DNA of 8,020 bases from an uncultured Clostridia bacterium (GCA_934230055.1 CAKQEE010000045.1:1-8020); one strand, 5' to 3'. Positions 1 to 6,920 are shown, counted from the first letter of the stretch. Numbers and translations: made by a program. The notes: generated by a model not told the origin, from the letters alone.

Positions 1-374
1 CTTATTACAACAGCAATATGGCTTTGCTCGATTATAAAAATCGTACCGAACTTTTCGGCGACAGAAGCGTGTTTACTAAAATAAGAGACAGCGCGCCTAC
101 CAAGTACGGCAATTCCGCAATCGTAAAAAATTCCATGATAGCGGACGGTTGTACGATAGAAGGCGAAGTGGAAAACAGTATACTGTTCAGAAACGTAAAG
201 GTCGGCAGAGGTTCCTGCATAAGGAACAGTATTGTGATGCAAAACACCGTTCTCGGCGAAAACTGCATTCTCGACGCGATTATAACCGATAAAAACGTTA
301 CGATAACGGACAGAAAGGTTTTGTCCGGCAGTCTTAATCATCCGTTTTATATCGGAAAAGGAATTATGATTTAG
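1..374 (+). CDS. glgD: Glucose-1-phosphate adenylyltransferase subunit GlgD-like, C-terminal part (5' truncated)
   Basis: The reading frame is open from the left edge (first full codon at 3, reading YYNSN before the Met at 18) to TAG at 372-374, so the Met at 18 is internal and the true start lies outside the window. About 123 residues remain. They match the end of ADP-glucose pyrophosphorylase: the junction after the nucleotidyltransferase domain (SNMALL...), then a left-handed beta-helix of hexapeptide repeats with alternating I/V/L positions (NSMIADGCTIEGEVENSILF, then VGRGSCIRNSIVMQ, then GENCILDAIITDKNVTI). The family makes ADP-glucose from glucose-1-phosphate and ATP. In Gram-positive bacteria GlgD is a GlgC paralogue that pairs with it and is thought to be mainly regulatory. 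I prefer GlgD over GlgC because of the SIVMQ and DKNVTI style of the helix end and its place just before glgA. GlgC cannot be excluded, because the N-terminal catalytic part is missing. Confidence 0.78.
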   Translation, partial: YYNSNMALLDYKNRTELFGDRSVFTKIRDSAPTKYGNSAIVKNSMIADGCTIEGEVENSILFRNVKVGRGSCIRNSIVMQNTVLGENCILDAIITDKNVTITDRKVLSGSLNHPFYIGKGIMI

Positions 375-377
375 GTT

Positions 378-384
378 AAAGGAG
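378..384 (+). promoter_or_regulatory. Ribosome binding site of glgA
   Basis: AAAGGAG lies 8 bases before the ATG at 393. It fixes the start of glgA upstream of the long basic extension, so the extension is very likely translated. It falls in the 18-base gap after the glgD stop. Confidence 0.85.
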
Positions 385-392
385 AAGTAACC

Positions 393-746
393 ATGGCAGA
401 AAAAAAGACGAGTAAAAAGGCGAGCGCGCCCGAAAAAGATATAAGCGCAAAAAAATCGGTTGCAAAGGAAACGGTAAAGACCGTGGCAAAAGAAGCTGTT
501 AAATCCGCGGCGAAGGCGGCAAATCCCGCAAAGAAAGCCGCCGCGGCTACTTCGGATACCGCGACGAAAGAGACCGCTACGACGAAAAAGACCAAAGAGG
601 CAACCGTAAAAAAAGCCCCCGCAAGGAAAAGCCGTTTCGTTGCGGAAGCGGTAACGCTCCCCGTAAAAGAAGGCAAACCCGTAGCTATTGAAAAGCCGAA
701 AGAAGGGACGAAGCCGCTTCCCGAAGTGACCGTTACCGAAAAGAAA
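393..746 (+). other. Coding region of the basic low-complexity extension of GlgA (residues 1-118)
   Basis: Residues 1-80 contain roughly 22 basic (21 Lys, 1 Arg) and 8 acidic side chains, with Ala and Thr making up most of the rest, in short irregular units such as KKA, AKE and TKK. Residues 81-118 form a proline-containing linker (VTLPVKEGKPVAIEKPKEG). The tail resembles histone H1-like and other bacterial Lys/Ala-rich tails in composition only. It has no aromatic residue in the first 80 positions and no predicted signal peptide or membrane segment, so it is likely disordered or partly helical. Function unknown. Confidence 0.85.
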
Positions 747-2159
747 AAGATAGTGTTTTTCGGTTCGGAAGCCGCGCCTTTCATCGCGACGGGCGGTCTT
801 GCGGACGTTCTCGGTTCGCTTCCGAAAGCCCTTGCGAAAAACCCCGATAACGACGTAAGCGTTATAATCCCGCTTTATAAGTCGATATCTAACGAATACA
901 AGGCGAAATTCAGGTTTCTGACGAACTTTAACGTGAGCGTGGGTTGGCGTTGGCAGTATGCGGGCGTGTTTTATTACGAACATGAGGGCGTTAAGTTCTA
1001 TTTTATAGATAACGAATACTATTTCGGAAGAGAGGGAAATATATACGGGTTCTACGACGACGGCGAAAGATTTGCGTTCTTTTCGCGCGCCGCGCTCGAT
1101 ACTTTATCGAGACTGGATATTTATCCCGACGTTCTGGAATGTAACGACTGGCAGACGGCGGCTTCCGTGGTGTATCTTAAAGGAATGTACTATGCGGACG
1201 AAAAATACAGAAGAATAAAGACCGTTTTCACCATTCATAATATAGAGTATCAAGGCGTATTCGGAATGGACACGCTCGGCTCGCTTTTCGGTTTCCCCGA
1301 TAATCTTAAAGACTTCGTGGAGTTCGACGGCAACGTAAACCTTATGAAGGGCGCAATCGAAATGAGCGACCTCGTAAACACCGTAAGCCCCACCTATGCG
1401 GAAGAAATAAAAAATTCTTTCTACGCGCACGGGCTGGAAAACATAATAAGGAAAAATTCCTATAAAATTTACGGTATACTTAACGGCATAGATTACGACT
1501 ATTATAATCCCGAAACGGATAAATATCTTTTCAAAAATTATTCGGTAAACGATATTTCGGGCAAAGCCGTTTGCAAGGCGGAGCTTCAAAAGCTATTAGG
1601 ACTTCCCGTCCGCGCGGAAGTGCCGATTATAGCGGTTATTTCCCGCCTTGTTTCTCATAAGGGTTTAGACCTTATAAGGAACGTAATAGAAACGCTTTTG
1701 TCGCAGGACGTGCAGGTGGTAATACTCGGTAAAGGCGAAATCGCTTACGAAAATTTCTTTACCCACACCGCTTATTGCTACCGCGGAAAATGTGCCGCGA
1801 TAATAGCTTATAATCAGGACTTGTCCCGCAAAATTTATTCGGGCGCGGATATTTTCCTTATGCCTTCCAAAACGGAACCGTGCGGGCTTTCTCAAATGAT
1901 AGCTTCGCGCTACGGCACCGTTCCCGTAGTCAGGGAAACGGGCGGTCTTAACGACAGCATAAAGGCATATACGGGAGACGCGGGGAACGGCTTTACCTTC
2001 CGTGATTACAACGCGCACGATATGCTTTACGTGGTGAACGAAGCGATAAGAACTTATCGCGACGAAAAGAGCTGGAACGTCGTAAGAACGCGGGCGATGA
2101 CTGCCGATTTCTCGTGGAAGGCTTCCGCGGAAAAATACGAATGGCTATACAGACAATAA
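393..2159 (+). CDS. glgA: Glycogen synthase (GT5) with a lysine/alanine-rich N-terminal extension
   Basis: This 588-residue protein transfers glucose from ADP-glucose to the non-reducing ends of alpha-1,4-glucan. Residues 1-80 are a low-complexity basic tail (about 21 Lys, 21 Ala and 11 Thr), and 81-118 are a Pro/Lys/Glu linker. The GT5 domain starts at about 119 (KKIVFFGSEAAPF) and is about 470 residues, the usual length of a whole GlgA. Recognisable motifs are TGGLADVLGSLPKAL (133-147), ECNDWQTA (249-256), TIHNIEYQGVFG, LVNTVSPTYAEEI, GILNGIDYDYYNPE, SRLVSHKGLDL with R418 and K423 (equivalent to E. coli R300/K305), and PSKTEPCGL with E495 (equivalent to E. coli E377). Oddities are A132 where the KxGGL motif has Lys and E249 where His is usual. 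The start at 393 has a good ribosome binding site, and no in-frame ATG lies between it and the GT5 domain. It is probably a cytoplasmic enzyme, since no signal peptide is seen. Family assignment is firm; the role of the tail is unknown. Confidence 0.95.
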   Translation: MAEKKTSKKASAPEKDISAKKSVAKETVKTVAKEAVKSAAKAANPAKKAAAATSDTATKETATTKKTKEATVKKAPARKSRFVAEAVTLPVKEGKPVAIEKPKEGTKPLPEVTVTEKKKIVFFGSEAAPFIATGGLADVLGSLPKALAKNPDNDVSVIIPLYKSISNEYKAKFRFLTNFNVSVGWRWQYAGVFYYEHEGVKFYFIDNEYYFGREGNIYGFYDDGERFAFFSRAALDTLSRLDIYPDVLECNDWQTAASVVYLKGMYYADEKYRRIKTVFTIHNIEYQGVFGMDTLGSLFGFPDNLKDFVEFDGNVNLMKGAIEMSDLVNTVSPTYAEEIKNSFYAHGLENIIRKNSYKIYGILNGIDYDYYNPETDKYLFKNYSVNDISGKAVCKAELQKLLGLPVRAEVPIIAVISRLVSHKGLDLIRNVIETLLSQDVQVVILGKGEIAYENFFTHTAYCYRGKCAAIIAYNQDLSRKIYSGADIFLMPSKTEPCGLSQMIASRYGTVPVVRETGGLNDSIKAYTGDAGNGFTFRDYNAHDMLYVVNEAIRTYRDEKSWNVVRTRAMTADFSWKASAEKYEWLYRQ

Positions 2160-2194
2160 AACAACGAATTTTAACTTTACTCGATTTTACTTAA

Positions 2195-2200
2195 ACGGAG
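2195..2200 (+). promoter_or_regulatory. Ribosome binding site of glgP
   Basis: ACGGAG ends 7 bases before the ATG at 2208. A second ATG at 2204 is in another frame that stops after a few codons, so 2208 is chosen. The site sits in an AT-rich 48-base spacer after glgA that contains no clear terminator hairpin, consistent with read-through. Confidence 0.75.
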
Positions 2201-2207
2201 CGAATGA

Positions 2208-4631
2208 ATGAACAAAATAACGGAAAAAGAAGCGGCAGGACTTATTAAAAGCAAACTTTCCAAATATTTCGCCGTAACCCCCGCAGAGGCGACGAAAGAC
2301 CAGATTTACAAGGCTACGGTTATGTGCGTAAGAGATATTCTTCTCGAAAAGCGCAGCGCGTTCAATAAAAAGGTTTATGCGGAAAAGGGCAAAAAGGTAT
2401 ACTATCTCTGTATGGAATTTTTGCTCGGGCAATCCTTAAAAAACAACGCGTATAACCTCGGCGTCAAGGACTCTTTCGAGAAGGCTTTGGAGAGCGAATT
2501 TAACTGTTCGCTTGAAGATTTATACGATATAGAACCGGACGCGGGACTCGGCAACGGCGGACTCGGCAGGCTTGCGGCGTGCTTTATGGACGCGCTCGCA
2601 ACCCTCGATTATCCGGCGATGGGGTATTCTATTCGTTACGAATACGGTCTTTTCAAACAGAAAATCGTAGACGGCTGGCAAACGGAGCTTCCCGATATAT
2701 GGCTTCCGGGCGGCGAAGTGTGGCTTACCCAACGCCCCGATAAAACCTACAAGGTTAAATTCGACGGCTACGTAAAGGAAAACTGGACGGAGCAGGGGCT
2801 TAAAGTGGAGCACGTGGACGCGAAAGAGGTGGAAGCCGTCGCGTACGATATGATGATTTCCGGTAAAGATTCGGATGCCGTTTCCGTTTTAAGACTTTGG
2901 AAAACTCAAAACATTCACAAGTTCGATATGAAAACCTTCTCGCAGGGCGACTATATGCGCAGTATGCAGGAGGATAACGAAGCGGAGCTTATTTCCAAGG
3001 TATTGTACCCAGACGATAACCATTTCGAGGGCAAGTCTTTAAGGCTTAAACAGCAATACCTTCTCGTTTCGGCGGCGTTGCAGGATATTATCGCAGACCA
3101 TAAAAGAAGATACGGCTCGTTGGATACTCTTCCCGACAGGGCGGCTATTCACATCAACGATACGCACCCCGCGCTTTGTATTCCCGAACTTATGCGTATT
3201 TTGATAGACGAAAACGGCTATTCGTGGGAATCCGCTTGGGACATCGTTACGAGGACGGTGGCGTATACCAACCATACCGTTATGAGCGAAGCCCTCGAAA
3301 AGTGGAGCGAGGATTTAATTCAAAGAAGATTGCCGCGTATCTATATGATACTTAAAGAAATCAATCAGCGTTTCTGTGCGGAAATGTGGAATAAATTCCC
3401 CGGCGAATTGGATAAGATAGAAAGAATGAGCATTTTTTCGCACAGTCAGGCGAGAATGGCGAATTTAAGCGTGATAGCTTCTCATCACGTAAACGGCGTT
3501 TCCGCTCTTCACAGCGAGATTATAAAGAACAGTATTTTTAAGGATTTTAGCGACGTTTATCCCGAAAAGTTCACCAACGTGACGAACGGCATCGCGCACA
3601 GAAGATGGCTTTGCCAGTCTAATCCCGAACTTTCCGCGCTTCTTTCGGATTGCATAGGAGACGGATTCGTGCTTAACGCCGCGGAACTTTCAAAGTTCAA
3701 AAATTTCGAGAACGACGAAACGGTGTTAAAACGCCTTAACGAAATCAAAAAGCACAACAAAGAAACGTTCTGCGCCTACGCAAAGAAAAAACAGGGCATT
3801 ATAATAGATCCCGAATCGGTGTTCGACGTTCAGGCAAAGCGTATGCACGAGTATAAACGCCAGCTTATGAACGCGCTTTATATAATCTCTCTTTACAACG
3901 AACTTAAAGAGAACCCGAACAAGGAAATGACGCCGAAAACCTTTATCTTCGGCGCGAAAGCCGCCCCCGGATATTACTTTGCGAAAGAGATTATAAAGCT
4001 TATCTGCTGCCTCGGGGAAGAGATTGCAAAAGATCCCGTCGTAAACAAAAAGATAAGAGTCGTTTATATGGAAGACTACTGCGTATCCATGGCGGAAAAG
4101 CTTATGCCTGCAACGGAAATAAGCGAACAGATTTCGCAGGCGGGGAAAGAAGCGAGCGGCACCGGCAACATGAAATTTATGATAAACGGCGCGCTTACCA
4201 TAGGCACCTTGGACGGCGCGAACGTGGAAATGCGCGAGGCGTGCGGAGACGAAAACATTTTCATCTTCGGCTTTACCGCGGATGAGGTGGAAAGACTTTG
4301 GGAGCACGGCTATAATTCTACCGAATTTTACGCCAACAATCCGAAAATGGAAAAGGTTATCGCCGCGCTGAACAAAGGCTTTAACGGGCAGTCTTTTGCG
4401 GATATATCGAACTATCTTTTAACGGGCAGTCCCGTGGCAGATCCTTATATGTGCCTTGCGGACTTCGGCGCGTTTTGCGATATTCATCAAAAGGTGGACG
4501 AGGTTTATAAAGATAAGCTTTTGTGGGCTAAAAAGAGTCTTAACAACATAGCTTCGGCGGGTATATTCTCCGCAGACCGCAGCATAAAAGAATATGCGGA
4601 AAGAATCTGGAAACTTAAACGCATAAAATAA
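2208..4631 (+). CDS. glgP: Glycogen/starch/alpha-glucan phosphorylase (GT35)
   Basis: This 807-residue pyridoxal-phosphate enzyme cleaves terminal alpha-1,4 links of glycogen or maltodextrin with phosphate, giving glucose-1-phosphate. The full GT35 motif set is present: DIEPDAGLGNGGLGRLAACF from residue 107, HINDTHPAL from 315, FTNVTNGIAHRRWL, QAKRMHEYKRQ from 542, FGAKAAPGYYFAK, and the cofactor-binding stretch EASGTGNMKFM. In that stretch K656 is the lysine expected to form the Schiff base with PLP, followed by INGALTIGTLDGANVEM. Length is normal for the bacterial family, with no truncation or fusion. The gene lies 48 bases after glgA and 8 bases before the GH13 gene, so synthesis and breakdown appear to share an operon. 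Flux control therefore probably lies at enzyme level, but no allosteric site can be read from the sequence. Whether glycogen or soluble maltodextrin is preferred cannot be decided here. Confidence 0.97.
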   Translation: MNKITEKEAAGLIKSKLSKYFAVTPAEATKDQIYKATVMCVRDILLEKRSAFNKKVYAEKGKKVYYLCMEFLLGQSLKNNAYNLGVKDSFEKALESEFNCSLEDLYDIEPDAGLGNGGLGRLAACFMDALATLDYPAMGYSIRYEYGLFKQKIVDGWQTELPDIWLPGGEVWLTQRPDKTYKVKFDGYVKENWTEQGLKVEHVDAKEVEAVAYDMMISGKDSDAVSVLRLWKTQNIHKFDMKTFSQGDYMRSMQEDNEAELISKVLYPDDNHFEGKSLRLKQQYLLVSAALQDIIADHKRRYGSLDTLPDRAAIHINDTHPALCIPELMRILIDENGYSWESAWDIVTRTVAYTNHTVMSEALEKWSEDLIQRRLPRIYMILKEINQRFCAEMWNKFPGELDKIERMSIFSHSQARMANLSVIASHHVNGVSALHSEIIKNSIFKDFSDVYPEKFTNVTNGIAHRRWLCQSNPELSALLSDCIGDGFVLNAAELSKFKNFENDETVLKRLNEIKKHNKETFCAYAKKKQGIIIDPESVFDVQAKRMHEYKRQLMNALYIISLYNELKENPNKEMTPKTFIFGAKAAPGYYFAKEIIKLICCLGEEIAKDPVVNKKIRVVYMEDYCVSMAEKLMPATEISEQISQAGKEASGTGNMKFMINGALTIGTLDGANVEMREACGDENIFIFGFTADEVERLWEHGYNSTEFYANNPKMEKVIAALNKGFNGQSFADISNYLLTGSPVADPYMCLADFGAFCDIHQKVDEVYKDKLLWAKKSLNNIASAGIFSADRSIKEYAERIWKLKRIK

Positions 4632-4639
4632 CGGAAACG

Positions 4640-6439
4640 ATGATATTATACGATCCGCTCGATAAATTTTATAAGAGCGTTACCGGCGCGGTTTGCGCGG
4701 GGAACGAGATAACGTTCAGAGTCAAAGGAAGCTTCGACTCTGTCGTTTTCGTTTACGAAAAAGACGGCGAAAATTATTTCCGCCGCGTACCTATGCAAAA
4801 AAAAGAGGGCTTTTTCGAGTGCCGTTTAACTTTTGAACGCGGGTTGTACGCCTATTATTTCGAGGCGGAAGGCAGTCTTTTGGGCGCGGGCAAAAATATG
4901 CGCGCGGTTTTTTCGGATAATCCCTCTTATTACTATCTTTCCGTTTACTCGGGCGATTATAAGGTTCCCGAGTGGCTTTGCGGCGGGGTGATTTATCAGA
5001 TTTTCCCCGATAGATTCTGCTCTTCTCGCGAGGATAAAAAAATACCCTACGGCAAGGTTTATCATAAGGATAAAAGCGAATTGCCCGTTTATAAGCCGAC
5101 GTCGGAGGGAAAAGTTTTAAATAACGACTTTTTCGGCGGAGACATCGAGGGGATAATAAACAATTTGCCGTATATATCATCTCTCGGCGTAACGGCGATA
5201 TACTTAAACCCCGTATTCGAGGCGTACTCGAATCATCGCTACGATACCGGCGATTATATGAAAATAGATTCCCTTCTCGGCACGGAAGAGGACTTGAAAA
5301 GGCTGATAGAAAAAGCGGAAAAATTCGGAATAAAAATTATTTTGGACGGTGTTTTCAACCACACGGGCGACGACAGCGTCTATTTCGATAAATACGGAAA
5401 ATACGGCAATCGCGGCGCGTACGGCAATCCCGATTCGCCTTATAAAAGCTGGTATAAATTCGTTCGCTATCCGTATGAATACGAAAGCTGGTGGGGAATA
5501 ACCACTCTTCCCGCAACTAATAAAGAGGACGAAGGCTTTATAAATTTCATCGCGGGCGAAAACGGAGTTTTATCTCGCTACACCGCGCTCGGAATAGGCG
5601 GTTGGCGGTTAGACGTGGTAGACGAGCTTCCCGCGGCGTTCGTGCGGAAAATCCGAAAAGCGATAAAAAGTCGAAACGAAAACGCCGTTATCATAGGCGA
5701 GGTTTGGGAAGAAGCGACCACGAAAATTTCTTACGGCGTGCGGAGAGAATACTTTTTGGGAAGCGAACTCGATTCTGTTATGAATTATCCGCTTAAAAAC
5801 GCGATAATATCGTTTGTAATGAGCGGCGATTCTGCGGGGCTTGCGCAGTGCGTGTGCGAGCAGACGGACAGATACCCTTCTTTCGTTCTCGATTCCGTTA
5901 TGAATATTTTAGGCACGCACGATACCTTCCGTATTCTTTCCGCTTTGGGGGATTACAACCCGAACGGAAAAACCAAGGAAGAGCTTTCCGTAGTGAATTT
6001 TACGGGCGTGGAATACGAAACGGCTAAAAACAGGGTGAAAGCCGCTGCGCTTTTGTTATATACGCTCGTCGGCGTGCCGTGCCTTTATTACGGCGACGAA
6101 ACGGGTATGCAGGGCTATTCCGATCCGCTGAACAGAAAGTATTTCGGCGTGAATATTTCTGACGAGGACTTGCTTGATTTCTTCCGTAAGCTCGGAAAAG
6201 CGAGAAAGGATTTTGCCGCGTTTTCGGGCGGGGAGTTTAAGCTTATAGCTTCCGAAGAGGGGATTTTCGTATTTGAAAGAAAAAAGGAAAAATCGGAAAT
6301 TCTTATTGCGGCAAACTTCGGCGAAAAAGAAAAGTATCTTAATTTTAACGGAAAGCTTAAAAATTTGCTGAACAGCGAAGCATTTGTAAACCGTATAATT
6401 CTTAAAAAGGGCGATTTCGGGGCATATTATACGGTTTAG
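4640..6439 (+). CDS. GH13 alpha-glucan hydrolase, neopullulanase/cyclomaltodextrinase-like
   Basis: This 599-residue alpha-amylase superfamily enzyme has no signal peptide, so it is probably cytoplasmic. Residues 1 to about 110 form a beta-rich N-terminal domain, possibly CBM34-like. The TIM barrel begins at GGVIYQIFPDRF (115-126). Conserved regions are SNHRYD (197-202), DGVFNH (236-241), GWRLDVVDEL with nucleophile D325, IIGEVWEE with acid/base E354, and LGTHDT with H427 and transition-state D428, so the catalytic triad is intact. A C-terminal beta domain covers about 510-599. The RLDV(V/A)xE form and the N-terminal domain fit the neopullulanase/cyclomaltodextrinase/maltogenic amylase group, which hydrolyses maltodextrins, cyclodextrins or pullulan. 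In this operon it probably processes limit dextrins left by GlgP. It starts 8 bases after glgP with only a weak, close ribosome site (CGGA), suggesting translational coupling. Exact specificity cannot be read from sequence. Confidence 0.92.
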   Translation: MILYDPLDKFYKSVTGAVCAGNEITFRVKGSFDSVVFVYEKDGENYFRRVPMQKKEGFFECRLTFERGLYAYYFEAEGSLLGAGKNMRAVFSDNPSYYYLSVYSGDYKVPEWLCGGVIYQIFPDRFCSSREDKKIPYGKVYHKDKSELPVYKPTSEGKVLNNDFFGGDIEGIINNLPYISSLGVTAIYLNPVFEAYSNHRYDTGDYMKIDSLLGTEEDLKRLIEKAEKFGIKIILDGVFNHTGDDSVYFDKYGKYGNRGAYGNPDSPYKSWYKFVRYPYEYESWWGITTLPATNKEDEGFINFIAGENGVLSRYTALGIGGWRLDVVDELPAAFVRKIRKAIKSRNENAVIIGEVWEEATTKISYGVRREYFLGSELDSVMNYPLKNAIISFVMSGDSAGLAQCVCEQTDRYPSFVLDSVMNILGTHDTFRILSALGDYNPNGKTKEELSVVNFTGVEYETAKNRVKAAALLLYTLVGVPCLYYGDETGMQGYSDPLNRKYFGVNISDEDLLDFFRKLGKARKDFAAFSGGEFKLIASEEGIFVFERKKEKSEILIAANFGEKEKYLNFNGKLKNLLNSEAFVNRIILKKGDFGAYYTV

Positions 6440-6450
6440 CCTGCTTTGTT

Positions 6451-6493
6451 TTGCATAAAACGCAGTTTTTTTGCGTTATTTTGTTGCATAAAA
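6451..6493 (+). repeat. Pair of direct repeats TTGCATAAAA flanking the hairpin
   Basis: The identical 10-mer TTGCATAAAA occurs at 6451-6460 and 6484-6493, 33 bases apart start to start (about three helical turns). The second copy contains the likely -35 of the acpP promoter. It could be a regulator site or chance in AT-rich DNA; no known operator is recognised. Confidence 0.5.
6459..6482 (+). terminator. Weak intrinsic terminator after the glycogen operon
   Basis: AACGCA (6459-6464) pairs with TGCGTT (6472-6477) around a 7-base T-rich loop, and ATTTTG follows. The 6-bp stem is short, so termination may be partial, but the position 20 bases after the GH13 stop and before the acpP promoter fits. 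Confidence 0.5.
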
Positions 6494-6512
6494 TTTAAAT
6501 ATATATTAAAAT
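6484..6512 (+). promoter_or_regulatory. Sigma-70-type promoter of acpP
   Basis: TTGCAT (6484-6489), a 17-base spacer and TAAAAT (6507-6512) make a good vegetative promoter in very AT-rich DNA. A perfect TATAAT at 6516-6521 is an alternative -10, but it lacks a matching -35 at 17 bases. The ATG of acpP follows 34 bases after the first -10. Confidence 0.65.
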
Positions 6513-6534
6513 ATATATAATTGAAACAATTTTC

Positions 6535-6540
6535 GGAGGA
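6535..6540 (+). promoter_or_regulatory. Ribosome binding site of acpP
   Basis: GGAGGA lies 6 bases before the ATG at 6547. It is the strongest ribosome binding site in the window, fitting the very high expression usual for acyl carrier protein. Confidence 0.88.
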
Positions 6541-6546
6541 TTAAAA

Positions 6547-6777
6547 ATGATTACGTCGGAAAAAATAAAAGAGCTTATCGCAAAGCAGCTTAATAAGCCC
6601 GTTGCGGAGATTACGGAAGATAAAGAGGTGGTAAAAGACCTCGGCGCGGATTCCCTTGACGTTATGGAAATGTTAATGAATCTCGAAGAGGAATTCAACG
6701 TTACCGTACCCGAAGAAGAAGCCGTAAACATCAAAACGGTAGGCGATATTCTTAAACTTATTGAAAAACAAAACTAA
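6547..6777 (+). CDS. acpP: Acyl carrier protein
   Basis: This 76-residue acidic protein has the standard length and four-helix layout of the fatty-acid synthesis carrier. Helix I is ITSEKIKELIAKQL. Then come the loop (PVAEITEDKEVVKDLGA) and the DSLD motif, with S36 as the site where the holo-ACP synthase attaches 4'-phosphopantetheine. Helix II is LDVMEMLMNLEEEFNV, and TVPEEEAVNIKTVGDILKLIEKQ forms helices III and IV. It carries growing acyl chains as thioesters among the Fab enzymes in the cytoplasm. It stands alone with its own promoter and terminator between a glycogen operon and a glycosidase gene, with no fab, plsX or rnc gene next to it. That leaves open a specialised carrier role, but the sequence looks like a housekeeping AcpP rather than a polyketide-type carrier. 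Confidence 0.93.
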   Translation: MITSEKIKELIAKQLNKPVAEITEDKEVVKDLGADSLDVMEMLMNLEEEFNVTVPEEEAVNIKTVGDILKLIEKQN

Positions 6778-6784
6778 TTGCTTT

Positions 6785-6814
6785 GGCGACGGATTTATTT
6801 CCGTCGTCGATTTT
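6785..6814 (+). terminator. Intrinsic terminator of acpP
   Basis: The stem 6785-6793 pairs with 6800-6808 (9 pairs, one G-U; core GACGGA/TCCGTC) around the loop TTTATT. GATTTTGG follows. It starts 7 bases after the acpP stop. Confidence 0.82.
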
Positions 6815-6832
6815 GGTTTAAAAGATAATTTT

Positions 6833-6878
6833 ATATCGGAGTTTTTTTGCCAAACGCTTGCGGAAACCCCGATATTTT
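6833..6878 (+). terminator. Long imperfect stem-loop ahead of the glycosidase gene (second terminator or leader element)
   Basis: ATATCGG (6833-6839) pairs exactly with CCGATAT (6869-6875). After one A-C mismatch the stem continues as GTTT (6841-6844) with AAAC (6864-6867), plus two T-G wobbles. TTTTG follows, as in an intrinsic terminator. It may back up the acpP terminator, or act in the leader if transcription starts upstream of it. No known riboswitch is recognised. Confidence 0.5.
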
Positions 6879-6886
6879 GTTAATAT
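6858..6886 (+). promoter_or_regulatory. Possible promoter of the GH106-like gene
   Basis: TTGCGG (6858-6863), a 17-base spacer and TAATAT (6881-6886), with an extended -10 TG at 6878-6879, form a plausible but imperfect promoter. A perfect TATAAT at 6886-6891 lacks a good -35. Both overlap the right arm or tail of the stem-loop at 6833-6878. Confidence 0.35.
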
Positions 6887-6920
6887 ATAATCGTAATAAA
6901 AGGGCGGCGTTTTTCGCATT

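Noticed and set aside
393..746. Tail of GlgA as a separate small gene (histone-like protein) followed by a frameshift or stop
   Set aside because: The frame runs without interruption from ATG 393 into the GT5 domain. There is no stop, and no new start with a ribosome site between them.
371..784. Antisense open frame of 137 codons opposite the GlgA tail, rich in Ala, Phe, Val and Ser
   Set aside because: It is the mirror of a Lys/Ala/Thr-rich coding stretch, where antisense stops are rare. It has no independent ribosome binding site or family motif.
1104..1589. Antisense open frame of 161 codons inside glgA
   Set aside because: It is a shadow of the conserved GT5 domain; no start signal or known domain is visible.
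2160..2207. AT-rich spacer before glgP as an internal promoter
   Set aside because: No -35/-10 pair with acceptable spacing was found, so read-through from upstream is simpler.
3726..4307. Long antisense open frame (193 codons) inside glgP
   Set aside because: It lies wholly opposite highly conserved GT35 motifs, including the PLP-lysine region, and its translation shows no recognisable family.
5602..5796. Arg-rich 64-codon frame on the + strand inside the GH13 gene
   Set aside because: It overlaps the nucleophile and acid/base regions of GH13 in another frame. Its Arg-rich content is a product of the frame shift.
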